64,000 nucleotides of DNA, from assembly GCA_905216195.1 (NCBI GenBank), contig CAJMSX010000003.1, forward strand, positions 1-64,000, read 5' to 3'. Under the pieces are notes generated by a model, which had not been told where the DNA came from, ran no database searches, and saw only the letters and a list, made by a program, of their open reading frames with translations. Positions 36,401 through 45,262 of the stretch are shown in pieces. Both the position numbers and the translations under genes were made by a program. The first letter of the stretch is position 1; every line of letters begins with the position of its first letter. The stretch comes from an uncultured bacterium (GTDB lineage Bacteria > Bacteroidota > Bacteroidia > Bacteroidales > Marinifilaceae).

Positions 36401-36971
36401 GAAGAAGGTACATTTCTCTGAATATGAGCAAAATCCCGACGATCTGGCCTTTATGGGATCCACAGAGGCTCCCTGGTATGGAGGTATTTCAACCGGTCTG
36501 ACTTATAAAGGAATTACTTTGGCTGCCAGCGCTACCTATAAATTCGGACATAAATTCCGTTTACCGGTGGCAAGTCCGAGTGTAAGCTGGTGGCCCATGG
36601 ATAATATCCGGGATCGTTGGAAGCAAGCCGGAGATGTAACCGACGTACCGGTATTGACCAAGGACTGGAAAACTCAGAGCATCATGGAAAAATACTATAC
36701 CTACTCGGATATCCATGTAAGGAATGCCTCCTGGGTGCGTTTGAACGAGTTGTCATTGGGATATCAGGTGCCGGGAGAAATGCTGAAAAAATTGCCGGTA
36801 AAGGGATTGAGTGTACAGTTCCAGGTACGCAATGTATGCCAATGGACGGCCAATAAGGAGCATGTGGATCCGGAATCCATACCTCCGCTGGTCAGTAACC
36901 TGTATGTCTATTCCGGTTACTCCTTCCCTCAACCCAGAAGTTTTATTTTAGGTGTTAAATTAACTTTTTAA
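33435..36971 (+). CDS. SusC/RagA-type TonB-dependent receptor with STN domain
   Basis: A 1178-residue outer-membrane transporter. Order of domains: signal peptide (to about residue 36, ...EVFAQ), STN signalling domain (about 40-115, VTVKEVFEAVMQQTGYHFFY), carboxypeptidase-D-like regulatory domain (about 130-210, GVVKDTEGLPLPGVSVMVKG), TonB plug (VDGFPIEGGLQSVNPDDISNM region), and a 22-strand barrel ending in GVKLTF with a terminal aromatic. The STN domain fits control by the sigma/FecR pair just upstream. Substrate unknown; no glycosidase lies nearby, so a polysaccharide is not indicated. Confidence 0.93.
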   Translation: MKKNKSDCFFGKEKRVKWCQMMHLTILLMLCLNLTLSAEVFAQAEKCSVRKDNVTVKEVFEAVMQQTGYHFFYNNEFDVNRLISIHIKNGTIEEVLRRVLEGQAYSYKLVDNYVIIKKKTEQLIPQTQQTRPIRGVVKDTEGLPLPGVSVMVKGETIGVATDIDGKFNLVIPDSGAVLRFSFIGKKTREVVVQHETYFDITLEDDEKMLGEVVCTGVQTISRERATGAFEILSADALNKTLTPDVISRFQGKVAGVQVDQHNKLTIRGRGSIHSDTEPLIVVDGFPIEGGLQSVNPDDISNMTVLKDAAAASIWGVRAGNGVIVITTKSGEKKEKPALDVSYFLTVNSKPEMKDLHLASSADAIDLQLEQIQKGYWDPYYMEVPLEGTTALQEAYYAAYLRTDRRGGYEDILKDAGFQKEVAKLKSYDFAGQYEKMLLRKAVGNRVNISLRGGSERSDYYLSGVYNRQLMEYVGDKNSELLVNFKHNYRLLDRLTFSTAVNVQYQEAENNGIPELYAIAEQPYQRLVDEQGNRVQSYAFPKAIAQEKEQLGYLSYSHNLLDDRDVNDNTTHVFSTRLQGALKLNLTEGLNAETRFQYERGYTNHEIYDVVAKYSTRKEINDLTLVNSDGSLNRQIPLGDIYHQNRTDYMAWTWRSQLTLNREWNDQHSVAAVLGYEMRKYGSRFRNQRLYGYDRVALTYIPINESDLVNNRLDSWDLYGMLRQGDRSLLNAFGESDNRDISVYMNGSYTFSNRYTFSASGRIDQSNLFGNDSDYKYNFIWSTGLSWRVSEEEFVQADWINQLLLRVTYGIGGNINKNFYPVLMGRKGVWSGSGLPYIRLTNPANKDLTWEKTTTFNAGLDFSFCSYRVSGSLDYYHKKSTDLLGTVSLDPTNGFASATKNFASMLNQGFELSVNVEAVRTKDFTWDLNFNVSYNKNRVEKIEVAGNAEEDYLISEAAGVVVKGKPLNRLYAYRYAGLDDQGEVMLWQQGKKVHFSEYEQNPDDLAFMGSTEAPWYGGISTGLTYKGITLAASATYKFGHKFRLPVASPSVSWWPMDNIRDRWKQAGDVTDVPVLTKDWKTQSIMEKYYTYSDIHVRNASWVRLNELSLGYQVPGEMLKKLPVKGLSVQFQVRNVCQWTANKEHVDPESIPPLVSNLYVYSGYSFPQPRSFILGVKLTF

Positions 36972-36975
36972 TCCG

Positions 36976-38367
36976 ATGATGATGAAAACGAAAAAAAAAT
37001 ATGGCTGGTTGTTGATACTGAGTGTATTCCTGTCGGCATGCAATAGTTTCCTGGATGTAGATCAGAAAGGACATATTATTCCGAAATATATAGAAGATTA
37101 TGATCAGATGTTGAATGATTTGCAGGGAAGTATCACGAATCCTTTATTGATGAGTCCGGAAGTTGCCCAAACTGAAACAGCTTTCCTGCAGGCCTCCCTG
37201 CCCAACCGTAAAGGATATATTTGGGATGATTTTCAGTATTTGACAGGTGAAAACGATCCGGATTGGAATAGCTTTTATGCAAGAATTGCTGTTTGTAATG
37301 AAATTATAGAGCATGTCGATGAGGCGGAGAGCCTTACGAAAGACGAGGTCTTGCGGAGAGTCGTCAAAGCGCAGGCCTATGCAGACCGGGCAAAATGCTA
37401 TTTTGCATTGGTTAATATGTACGGAAAACCTTATTCTCCGGCGAACCAAGCAACTCCGGGAGTTCCTTTGGTATTGAAAAATGATATTTTGCAGGTCAGT
37501 CAGAGAGCTACGGTAGAAGAGGTGTACGACCGAATTTGCAAGGACCTGGATGTTGCTACAGCATCTGCCCCCCCGGTTGTAGATATTAAAGCGAATAACC
37601 GTGCCTCTTTGCAGGCGGTATGGGCGTTTAAGTCGAAAGTATATCTGTTTATGAACCAGGTTGATTCAGCTTACCGTTGTATTGAGAAAGCATTTGCTCT
37701 CTCGGAACCGGAATTATATAACTACGAGGAAATGTATGATGCTTCAAAAGAATACGTTTGGGATGCCAATAAACTTCCCCGGAATTATTATGAGCATAAA
37801 GAGATCATTTGGTACGGCGGATTAGTGAGAAATCTCTGGGGAACCAGGGTGTTTTATACTGATGAATTGAAGGCTTTATATGACCGCTACAACGACTACC
37901 GCTATCTGATGTTCGCCAGCGATCTGGATAACGGAACTTTAAAACCTTACGATAAAACCCGTTATTACAGTATGGTTGCCCGTACATTTGCCGTTTCTGC
38001 TGCGGAGATGTATTTGTTACGAGCCGAATGTCATGCCCGGAAGGGAGACATCGGAGGGGCGATGAATGCTTTGGAAACCTTACGGGTTTCCCGTTTTACC
38101 CCGGGATACGATTGCAGGTTATCGGCCTCTTCCCGGGAGGAGGCTATCGGCTTAGTAAAAGAAGAACGGCTGCGTGAACTGGCATTTACCGGCATGCACT
38201 GGTTTGATCTGAGACGTTACCGGACTTACGGGGAAAGTATACCGGTTTATACGCGAACGATCGAAGGGAAGACTTATACCCTGGAACCCGGCAGTAACCG
38301 CTACACTTTGTCTATTGCCCGTTATGTGATTGGTAAGAATCCGAATATCGAACAAAATCCGAGATAA
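36976..38367 (+). CDS. SusD/RagB-type nutrient-binding lipoprotein
   Basis: A 463-residue outer-membrane lipoprotein with lipobox LSAC at Cys22. It forms the lid on the SusC-like barrel encoded just upstream, four bases away. TPR-like helices of the SusD fold include AQAYADRAKCYFALVNMYGKPY, and the C-terminal RagB motif is ELAFTGMHWFDLRRY, as is usual. The N-terminus MMMKTKK permits three ATGs. Confidence 0.9.
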   Translation: MMMKTKKKYGWLLILSVFLSACNSFLDVDQKGHIIPKYIEDYDQMLNDLQGSITNPLLMSPEVAQTETAFLQASLPNRKGYIWDDFQYLTGENDPDWNSFYARIAVCNEIIEHVDEAESLTKDEVLRRVVKAQAYADRAKCYFALVNMYGKPYSPANQATPGVPLVLKNDILQVSQRATVEEVYDRICKDLDVATASAPPVVDIKANNRASLQAVWAFKSKVYLFMNQVDSAYRCIEKAFALSEPELYNYEEMYDASKEYVWDANKLPRNYYEHKEIIWYGGLVRNLWGTRVFYTDELKALYDRYNDYRYLMFASDLDNGTLKPYDKTRYYSMVARTFAVSAAEMYLLRAECHARKGDIGGAMNALETLRVSRFTPGYDCRLSASSREEAIGLVKEERLRELAFTGMHWFDLRRYRTYGESIPVYTRTIEGKTYTLEPGSNRYTLSIARYVIGKNPNIEQNPR

Positions 38368-38369
38368 AT

Positions 38370-39536
38370 ATGAAATACAGCATGAAAAATATGTGGTTGA
38401 CAGGAATTGTTTTTTTGGCATTGAATGCCTGTAAACAAGAGCCTGCCTATGAAATAAAGGGATACTTTCCGGGAGCCCCGGACGGAACGATGGTATATCT
38501 GAGTCAGGATTCTGCTCCCATCGTGAACGGAAAATTTGTTTTCAAGGGACGGACGGACTTGCCTGAATTTACGGCATTGAAAGTAAGGGGTATCAATAAA
38601 TATGGGATGCCCGATGATAAGGGGACCCGAATCTGGTTGGAGAATGTCGGAATGAAGGTAGAATGTCTCTGGGATGCTTTGCCCGATATATACAGTTATT
38701 CGGAGCAAATGAAAATTTCGGGTTCCGGTTTGAACGACCTCTATCAGAAGTATCGGAGGGAGAGCCAGAAATTGGGTTCCCGGGACAGTCTGTGGAAGAT
38801 CTACCAGCAGGTATATCTGTTTCCTTCTTTTGAATGGAAAGACGTAGATGTGGAAGCCGGTATGGAAGTCATGCAGCAAATGAGGTTGTTGAGTGAAAAC
38901 CGGCGTAAACTGTCGGAGAGGTTTATTGCAGAACATCCGGCTTCACCGGTTTCCCTGGAGTTGTTGACAGGGTTACTGCGGGGGCAGGATTATACGGTGG
39001 CTGAAGCGGAGGAAATGATGGCAAGGTTGGATCCTGCTTTGAAAAATTTCCCGGCATATACGAAACTGAGAAAGGTGTTTCAAGACTTTGTGCCTACCGC
39101 CAGGGGAGAAAAGTATATGGATGTGATTTTGCTCAACCGGGAGGGTAAAGAGGTGAAATTGTCCGATTATATTGTTCCGGGAAAATACAATATGTTGGAA
39201 TTCTGGGCCTCCTGGTGTGGCCCTTGCCGGGCAGAAATTCCTCATTTGAGGCATGTAAATCAGGTGTTGGGCAAAGAGTTTCATCTTATCAATATTTCTA
39301 TCGACGAGAAGGATGCTGCCTGGCAGAAAGCCATAAAAGAAGAACAAATGATCTGGACTCAATTGCGGGTTCCTGGTGGGAGTCGTGGAGAAGCGTGTCA
39401 AAAATACAGAATTACGGGAGTCCCTTATAGCTTGATACTCGATGGAGAAGGCCGGATTGTTGCCGGAGAGTTGAGGGGAGCTGAACTGGATATTGTATTG
39501 AACCGTTTACTGGGGGATAAAGCCCGGAAATTGTAA
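38370..39536 (+). CDS. TlpA-like thiol-disulfide oxidoreductase lipoprotein
   Basis: A 388-residue lipoprotein (lipobox LNAC at Cys21) with an N-terminal DUF4369-like domain (EIKGYFPGAPDGTMVYL) and a C-terminal thioredoxin fold. The active site is WASWCGPC with Cys283 and Cys286, and a cis-proline follows in GVPYSLIL. It begins two bases after the SusD-like gene, so it belongs to the operon. It probably reduces disulfides or a bound ligand in the periplasm. Its presence hints that the operon's cargo is a peptide, a thiol-containing compound or a redox-active ligand; this is inference. Confidence 0.88.
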   Translation: MKYSMKNMWLTGIVFLALNACKQEPAYEIKGYFPGAPDGTMVYLSQDSAPIVNGKFVFKGRTDLPEFTALKVRGINKYGMPDDKGTRIWLENVGMKVECLWDALPDIYSYSEQMKISGSGLNDLYQKYRRESQKLGSRDSLWKIYQQVYLFPSFEWKDVDVEAGMEVMQQMRLLSENRRKLSERFIAEHPASPVSLELLTGLLRGQDYTVAEAEEMMARLDPALKNFPAYTKLRKVFQDFVPTARGEKYMDVILLNREGKEVKLSDYIVPGKYNMLEFWASWCGPCRAEIPHLRHVNQVLGKEFHLINISIDEKDAAWQKAIKEEQMIWTQLRVPGGSRGEACQKYRITGVPYSLILDGEGRIVAGELRGAELDIVLNRLLGDKARKL

Positions 39537-39545
39537 TCTAGGGGG

Positions 39546-39571
39546 GAGTGTCCGAAGAAATGCGGGCACTC
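39546..39571. terminator. Bidirectional terminator between the SusCD operon and rsmD
   Basis: GAGTGTCCG (39,546-39,554) and CGGGCACTC (39,563-39,571) pair with one G-T. It is the only gap (41 bp) between two convergent genes. Confidence 0.65.
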
Positions 39572-39577
39572 TCCGGT

Positions 39578-40111
39578 TTATTTGAAAATCGAGAAATTGA
39601 CACTTCCGTACTGCCGGTGTTCGCTGAAACGGGAACAAGAGGAAAAATGGACGCTGGCAGGATGTTCAATGATAGCGATACCATTTTCTGCCAGCAACCC
39701 GTTGTCGAAAATAGCTGCCGGTATTTCCTCGATTTTTTCCAGGTTATAGGGCGGATCGGCGAATATGAGATCAAATTTCCGGCCTTTCAGTTTTTTACAA
39801 GCGAGGAATGCATCGGTTTTAAAAATTTTTATATTCTTGAATCCCAGTTCTCCTGCGGTTCGTTTGATAAAAGCGTAGTGCTTGTAATTGAGTTCGACAG
39901 ATACAATCTCTGCTGCTCCGCGGGAAGCGAATTCGTAACTGATACTGCCGGTTCCGGAAAACAGGTCCAGGACTTTCGTATCTTCTATATCTATGTAATT
40001 GGTCAATACATTGAAAAGATTTTCTTTGGCAAAATCGGTCGTAGGCCGGGCAGTGAAGTTTTTATCCGGAAAAATCTGCCGCCCTCGGTGTGAACCGCTG
40101 ATTATTCGCAT
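39578..40111 (-). CDS. rsmD: 16S rRNA (guanine(966)-N(2))-methyltransferase
   Basis: A 177-residue SAM-dependent methyltransferase that modifies G966 of 16S rRNA. The N-terminus MRIISGSHRGRQI, TRPTTDFAKENLFNVL, SAM motif VLDLFSGTGSISYE and catalytic DPPYN (in DLIFADPPYNL) are all present. Its start overlaps the end of the DUF3822 gene by ten bases, indicating an operon; this neighbour pair is common in Bacteroidetes. Confidence 0.93.
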   Translation of the reverse strand: MRIISGSHRGRQIFPDKNFTARPTTDFAKENLFNVLTNYIDIEDTKVLDLFSGTGSISYEFASRGAAEIVSVELNYKHYAFIKRTAGELGFKNIKIFKTDAFLACKKLKGRKFDLIFADPPYNLEKIEEIPAAIFDNGLLAENGIAIIEHPASVHFSSCSRFSEHRQYGSVNFSIFK

Positions 40112-40941
40112 TTGTGAATGTTTAATAAATGAATAAAATAGGCGCTGTTGGTTGCTTTATTTTTTAAAATCCGGTGAAGGGAAGGACATTCGAGCAGAGT
40201 GAGGTGAGGAATGTATTTTTCCAGGGCAGGCAAAAAACGGGGATCTTCCGTGAGTTTGCCAGAGAGGGTAGCCCGGACCGTATCGGGGGCCATCTTCAGA
40301 TTCTGAAGACAGTTCAGCAAGTAGTACAGAAAATCGGTTACGGATTGGTAACCGAAAGAGTTAAACAAAACGACTTTGTTGTGTTTGAAAATCAGGAGAT
40401 CGAAATAACGGTCCTGCATATCGATGAAAATCCGATCTTCCTCCATAGAAACATCGGAAAGGGCATGCCGGATAAACGGATAAGCGCTGTTTGACAGAAA
40501 AGCGTCGGGGTAATTCCGGTGGAGGAACTGCAGCAGATGCCCGGGCATTGCTTCTGCCAGGTAAGCGTTCATGGACCGGATTTCCCGGTACAATAAGGTA
40601 GCTCCGTTTTCAAGGGGGAGGCAAAGCCGGTAAAACTCGGCGAGATGGTCTTTCATAAAATGAGCGGCCGGAATCAGAATTTTCTCACGGATGGAAAACA
40701 AAAGGAATACTTTTTTGTAGGAAAGTTTCAAGAGTTCTTCTTCTTCCGGAATCCGGCTGATTCTTGCGAAGATTTCTTCCCGGGAAACGAGGTTCAGAGG
40801 TCTGAAGCAAAGCACCAGGAGCTTGTCGGAAGAATCCTGGATACAAAACGAAAGTCCATCCGTTGCAAAACGGATGGACAAACTATACTGATCTGAATTC
40901 TTTTTTACAAAACTTGTATCTTCGTAATAAATATTTTGCAT
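40102..40941 (-). CDS. DUF3822 family protein
   Basis: A 279-residue protein matching DUF3822, an ASKHA-fold-like family found next to rsmD in Bacteroidetes. Characteristic parts are YSLSIRFATDGLSFCI near the N-terminus and DRYFDLLIFKHNKVVLFNSF near residue 180. Function unknown; membrane anchors and signal peptide are absent, so cytoplasmic. The stop overlaps the rsmD start. Confidence 0.8.
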   Translation of the reverse strand: MQNIYYEDTSFVKKNSDQYSLSIRFATDGLSFCIQDSSDKLLVLCFRPLNLVSREEIFARISRIPEEEELLKLSYKKVFLLFSIREKILIPAAHFMKDHLAEFYRLCLPLENGATLLYREIRSMNAYLAEAMPGHLLQFLHRNYPDAFLSNSAYPFIRHALSDVSMEEDRIFIDMQDRYFDLLIFKHNKVVLFNSFGYQSVTDFLYYLLNCLQNLKMAPDTVRATLSGKLTEDPRFLPALEKYIPHLTLLECPSLHRILKNKATNSAYFIHLLNIHKCE

Positions 40942-40953
40942 GAAAATATTTAA

Positions 40954-41598
40954 TTATTCCCAGTTACCTACATTGTTGTTTGCTTCTTTCAAATCTCCCA
41001 CTTTCAGTCCGGGGTATTTTTTCAAACGTAATCTTTCTCCGTTTTCTTCCAGTATGGATTCTTTATACTGATCGTAAATATCTTCAAAGATAACGGTATT
41101 CGAGACTTTAGCTTCGAATACGGGTACCTCCACTCCGGAATCGGTTTTGATGATGCCCGATCCCATCACGAACTGGTGTTTCTTATTGGTGAAGGGAACA
41201 TACCTCAGATTGTCGATGGGATAATTCTTGCCGAATACGTTTTCCAGTGCACTCACTTTAATTTCGTCCCGGACGATAAATCCTTTTTTCACTCCTTCGG
41301 CTTCGGTCATTCCTGCCTCGATCTGCTCGTCAGTCAAAGAACCGATCTGACGGATAATTTTTACAGAATCGTATTTTATAAAATTGATCAAGGTGTCGAA
41401 ACTGGAGGTATAACGATTGTAAACGCTGCGGTAAGCATCCTGGGCCGTACGTATATCTTTCAGTCTCTGAATGATTTTATCCTTTCTTTGTTCTTTGATT
41501 ACCTTGAATCTCTGAGGTACCATGATACTTTCATAGCATTTATAACCGAAGAATACGATTACGGCAGCTAAAAGAATCTGAATAATTAGCTTTTTCAT
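40954..41598 (-). CDS. Conserved hypothetical membrane-anchored protein
   Basis: A 214-residue protein with an N-terminal transmembrane helix (about residues 4-22, IIQILLAAVIVFFGYKCYE) and a soluble periplasmic part starting with a charged helix (KEQRKDKIIQRLKDIRTAQDAYRSVYNRY). The opening helix and the residues after it resemble pseudopilin-like single-anchor proteins, but no prepilin peptidase motif is present. First gene of the probable three-gene operon with DUF3822 and rsmD (12-bp gap). Function unknown. Confidence 0.7.
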   Translation of the reverse strand: MKKLIIQILLAAVIVFFGYKCYESIMVPQRFKVIKEQRKDKIIQRLKDIRTAQDAYRSVYNRYTSSFDTLINFIKYDSVKIIRQIGSLTDEQIEAGMTEAEGVKKGFIVRDEIKVSALENVFGKNYPIDNLRYVPFTNKKHQFVMGSGIIKTDSGVEVPVFEAKVSNTVIFEDIYDQYKESILEENGERLRLKKYPGLKVGDLKEANNNVGNWE

Positions 41599-41645
41599 AT
41601 TTAAATTTATTTTGTATATTAATTACGTTAAACAATCACTTCAAG

Positions 41646-41677
41646 TTTGTGCCTCTTCTCTATTAATTATATCTTTA
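41646..41677 (+). promoter_or_regulatory. Candidate promoter of the RecD-like gene
   Basis: TTTG (41,646-41,649), 20 bp, TATCTTTA (41,670-41,677), one mismatch to TAnnTTTG. The stretch TTTACACTAAATTTCAAA right after is nearly identical to one upstream of mlaE (5,301-5,318). Confidence 0.45.
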
Positions 41678-41782
41678 CACTAAATTTCAAACGATAGAAA
41701 CGCAACATTGAAACTTCAATCCTGCTGGCAAATTTAGGAAAAAATTTAAATTAAAGACTATATTCGGCTATTAAATTTATAG

Positions 41783-43195
41783 ATGATAGAAAAACATTTT
41801 GAGGAGATTGTGTTAAAAAATCTGGGTTTTGAGTTTTCTCCTTCCCAGAAAGAGGCTATGGATCGTTTTTCCCGTTTCTTTTTTTTGAACCGGGAAGATT
41901 CTTTGTTTTTAATGAAAGGGTATGCCGGAACGGGAAAAACCTCTTTGGTTGCGGCCCTGGTAAACACTCTTTTAGGGTTCCGGTATAAAGTAGTTTTACT
42001 GGCTCCGACGGGAAGGGCGGCTAAAGTCTTTTCCGCCTATTCAGGACAAGCGGCTTATACGATTCATAAAAAAATATATCGTCAAAAGTCTTCCACTGAG
42101 GGAGAAGGAAATTTCGATCTGGGGTTTAACGGAGGAAGCGATACCCTTTTTTTTGTGGATGAGGCGTCGATGATTTCTAATTCGGGAGAAGAAAGTAATT
42201 TCGGCAGCGGGCGATTGCTGGACGATCTGGTCGAATATGTATATAACGGCCGTAACAATCGTTTGGTGCTGATCGGTGATACCGCCCAGTTGCCTCCGGT
42301 AGGCTTGGACATAAGCCCTGCTTTAGACCCCGAACATCTCCGCATGCTCTACCATATGGAGATTTTTGAAAGTAATCTGACCGATATTATGCGGCAGGCG
42401 GAACAATCGGGGATACTTTTCAATGCTACCGCCGTGAGGCGGATGCTGGGGAAAGGAGAGGCGGATCTGCTGTTAAAAGTAAGCGGATTTCCTGATGTTT
42501 ACAAAATAGACGGATCGGAATTGCTGGAAGAAATTGAAAGCTGTTACGGCAAGTTCGGCATAGACGAAACGATGATCGTTTGCCGGTCGAATAAGCGGGC
42601 GAACCGTTTCAATGAAGGGATCAGGCGCAGGATTCTTTACCGGGAGGAGGATTTTTGCAGCGGGGATAAAATTATGATCGTAAAAAATAATTATTTCTGG
42701 GGAAAGGATTACGAAAAAATAGATTTTATTGCCAATGGGGATATCGCCACCGTGTTGAAGGTAGAAAAAAAGGCGGAGCTTTACGGATTGCATTTTGCCC
42801 GTGTACGCTTGATGATAGCCGGATACGAGGACGAACTAACGGCCTGGGTGATACTCGATACCCTGACTTCCGATTATCCGGCTCTTACCTATGCAGAGAG
42901 CCGGCAATTTTACCGGGAGGTCGAAGCCGATTATATGAATTTTGCTTCCCGCAAAAAACGATTTGAAAAAATCAGGGAAAATGAATATTTCAATGCCCTG
43001 CAAATCAAGTTTGCTTATGCCGTCACCTGTCATAAGGCTCAAGGCGGTCAGTGGGACGCCGTCTTTATCGATCAGGGATGGATAACGGACGATATGTTGA
43101 CGGATGAATACTGGAGGTGGTTATATACAGCGGTAACCCGTGCCCGGCAGCGGTTGTATTTTATCAACTTTAAAGAAGCTTTCTTTCATCCTTAA
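41783..43195 (+). CDS. RecD-like superfamily 1 DNA helicase
   Basis: A 470-residue ATP-dependent helicase of the RecD/Pif1-like branch. Motifs: Walker A GYAGTGKT (about 50-57), Walker B FFVDEASMIS, motif III LIGDTAQLPPVG, and C-terminal UvrD-type motifs YAVTCHKAQGGQWDAVFID and WLYTAVTRARQRLYFI. The start MIEKHFEEIVLKNLGFEFSP fits Bacteroidetes homologues. It lacks the long N-terminus of RecD2. It is likely to act in DNA repair or replication; it stands alone on the + strand. Confidence 0.85.
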   Translation: MIEKHFEEIVLKNLGFEFSPSQKEAMDRFSRFFFLNREDSLFLMKGYAGTGKTSLVAALVNTLLGFRYKVVLLAPTGRAAKVFSAYSGQAAYTIHKKIYRQKSSTEGEGNFDLGFNGGSDTLFFVDEASMISNSGEESNFGSGRLLDDLVEYVYNGRNNRLVLIGDTAQLPPVGLDISPALDPEHLRMLYHMEIFESNLTDIMRQAEQSGILFNATAVRRMLGKGEADLLLKVSGFPDVYKIDGSELLEEIESCYGKFGIDETMIVCRSNKRANRFNEGIRRRILYREEDFCSGDKIMIVKNNYFWGKDYEKIDFIANGDIATVLKVEKKAELYGLHFARVRLMIAGYEDELTAWVILDTLTSDYPALTYAESRQFYREVEADYMNFASRKKRFEKIRENEYFNALQIKFAYAVTCHKAQGGQWDAVFIDQGWITDDMLTDEYWRWLYTAVTRARQRLYFINFKEAFFHP

Positions 43196-43323
43196 AGTGG
43201 CTTTTTCAGCCTCCGAAGGGAGCGGAGCCTGTTTTGTTTTTAAGCAGGGATCCGGAAGAGAAAGGTAAAATTTTCCCAGCATTTCCGCTTCCACCGAATG
43301 AAGGGTGAAGGGAGGGTAGAACC

Positions 43324-43363
43324 GACGCCCTGGGAAACGGTCTGGAACCGTTTTCAGGGCGTC
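43324..43363. repeat. Long hairpin between the RecD-like gene and the phosphohexomutase
   Basis: GACGCCCTG with CAGGGCGTC, and inside it AAACGGT with ACCGTTT around a CTGGA loop. It lies between convergent genes; lacking a clear T-run on either side, it may be an RNA-protecting or terminating structure. Confidence 0.5.
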
Positions 43364-43421
43364 TCAATTTCTACTGGGAGCGTTCGCTCTCCCGGGGAAT
43401 ACCGGCTAAACCGGTAAGGTA

Positions 43422-45167
43422 TCATTCGATTTTTAAATCTTTAATAATGGCTTCGATTTTATGGTTGGCTTCCTGTTGGGCGCGGTCGAAATCCGCTACT
43501 TGTTTCATCTGAGCCCGGGCTTCGAAATAGAATTTAATTTTAGGCTCAGTACCGGAAGGGCGTACCGAAAGCTTACACCCGTCTGCCAGGAAAAATTGCA
43601 GAACATCGCTGGTTGTCGGAAAATCTAAGGATTTTACTTGACCCGTTTTGAGATTCGTTTCTTTTAAATCGGCATAATCCTTTTTGATAACTACCGGACT
43701 TCCGTTTATGGTTGCCGGTGTATGATGACGGAAGCGGGACATCATGTCCTTGATTTCCTGAGCGCCCGATAATCCCTTGCGGACGATGTAGATCATTTTT
43801 TCCTGAGAAAATCCGTATTGGGCGTAAATTTCTTTCAGCAGAGTATATAAGGTTTTCCCGTGATCTTTAGCCCAGGCGGCAATTTCAGCCATGAGTGAAG
43901 TGGAAGATACGGCATCCTTATCCCGGGTGAAAGAACCGGGCATAAAACCGAAAGACTCTTCCCCGGCACCGATATAGCCGTCGGCTCCTTTCTTCCGGAT
44001 GATATCGGCAATCCATTTGAATCCTGTATAAACGTCGTAACAGACTACCCCGTTTTTCTCGGCGATCTCTTTGATTAATTCGGAGGTTACGATGGTTTTG
44101 ATGGTATACTCGTTTCCTTTCATCCGGCCCAGCTCTTGGCGACGTCGGATAATATACCAGGTAAAGATAATGTTGGTTTGATTCCCGTTTAACAAAATCC
44201 ATTCCCCCTGATCGTTTTTGACGGCTATACCGATACGGTCTCCGTCGGGGTCGCATGCCATGGCCAGATCGGCATCGATCGCCCGGGCTTTGTCCAAAGC
44301 CATTTGAAAAGCTGCCGGTTCTTCCGGATTGGCGGAGGCGACTGTCGGAAAATCTCCGTCCGGAATCATTTGTTCGGGTACGGTAATAATGTTGGTAAAT
44401 CCCCAGTTGCGCAGGGAGGCCGGAACCAGCTCATAAGTAGTGCCGTGAAGCGGGGTAAAAACGATTTTAAGGTCGTGCTGATGACGAATGGCTTCCGGCG
44501 ACAGACTCAATGTTTTTACCTGGTCGAGGAATTTCTGATCGAAATCTTTTCCTAAGATTTTGATCCTTTCCGGTACTTTGGTGAATTTTATATCGGTTAC
44601 TTTTACTTTTTTGACTTCTTCGATCACGTTTTTATCGTGGGGGGGTACGAGTTGGGAACCGTCGTCCCAATATGCTTTATAACCGTTGTATTCTTTAGGA
44701 TTATGGGAGGCGGTGATGATTACCCCACCTTTACAACCCAGTTCGCGGATGGCAAAAGACATTTCCGGGGTAGGGCGCAAGTCTTCGAACAAATAGGCGG
44801 TGATGCCGTTTGCCGAGAAAATGGCGGCAGTCGTTTCAGCAAAATACCGGGAATTATGCCGGCAATCGTGTCCGATACATACTGATTTCTCTTGCTCGTC
44901 CGGAAACATTTTGTTGATATAGTTGGCAAACCCCTGGGTAGCTGCTCCTACAGTATAAATGTTCATCCGATTGGTACCTGCTCCCATGATTCCCCGTAAA
45001 CCTCCGGTTCCGAATTCGAGATCGTTGTAAAAGGAATCGATCAATTCCGTAGGGTCCGAAGCGTTCAACATTTTCTGTACTGCTTCGCGAGTATTGGGAT
45101 CGTAAGCGTCATTGAGCCAGGTTTCGGCTTTTACTCTTGCTTTTTTGATAATTTCCGTCTTTTCCAT
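43422..45167 (-). CDS. Phosphoglucomutase/phosphomannomutase family protein
   Basis: A 581-residue alpha-D-phosphohexomutase, interconverting hexose-1- and hexose-6-phosphates. The four-domain layout is complete: GTGGLRGIMGAGTNRMN near residues 52-68, phosphoserine loop TASHNPKEYNGYKAYW, metal-binding ACDPDGDRIG, sugar-binding GAGEESFGFMPG, and phosphate-binding RPSGTEPKIKFYFEA. The length and GTGGLRG N-terminus fit the PgcA-like group common in Bacteroidetes. TAAATTTG at 45,199-45,206 (- strand) is a possible -7 element. Confidence 0.93.
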   Translation of the reverse strand: MEKTEIIKKARVKAETWLNDAYDPNTREAVQKMLNASDPTELIDSFYNDLEFGTGGLRGIMGAGTNRMNIYTVGAATQGFANYINKMFPDEQEKSVCIGHDCRHNSRYFAETTAAIFSANGITAYLFEDLRPTPEMSFAIRELGCKGGVIITASHNPKEYNGYKAYWDDGSQLVPPHDKNVIEEVKKVKVTDIKFTKVPERIKILGKDFDQKFLDQVKTLSLSPEAIRHQHDLKIVFTPLHGTTYELVPASLRNWGFTNIITVPEQMIPDGDFPTVASANPEEPAAFQMALDKARAIDADLAMACDPDGDRIGIAVKNDQGEWILLNGNQTNIIFTWYIIRRRQELGRMKGNEYTIKTIVTSELIKEIAEKNGVVCYDVYTGFKWIADIIRKKGADGYIGAGEESFGFMPGSFTRDKDAVSSTSLMAEIAAWAKDHGKTLYTLLKEIYAQYGFSQEKMIYIVRKGLSGAQEIKDMMSRFRHHTPATINGSPVVIKKDYADLKETNLKTGQVKSLDFPTTSDVLQFFLADGCKLSVRPSGTEPKIKFYFEARAQMKQVADFDRAQQEANHKIEAIIKDLKIE

Positions 45168-45216
45168 AATCAGTACGTTTGATAATTATTGTTTGATACA
45201 AATTTATAAAAATAAA

Positions 45217-45245
45217 AAAAAAGCTCCGCACGGCAGAGCTTTTTA
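45217..45245 (-). terminator. Terminator of rplS
   Basis: AAAAGCTC and GAGCTTTT stem with a nine-base loop and T-runs, 18 bp after the rplS stop on the - strand. Confidence 0.88.
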
Positions 45246-45262
45246 TTTTTTCAAAAGCGGAA

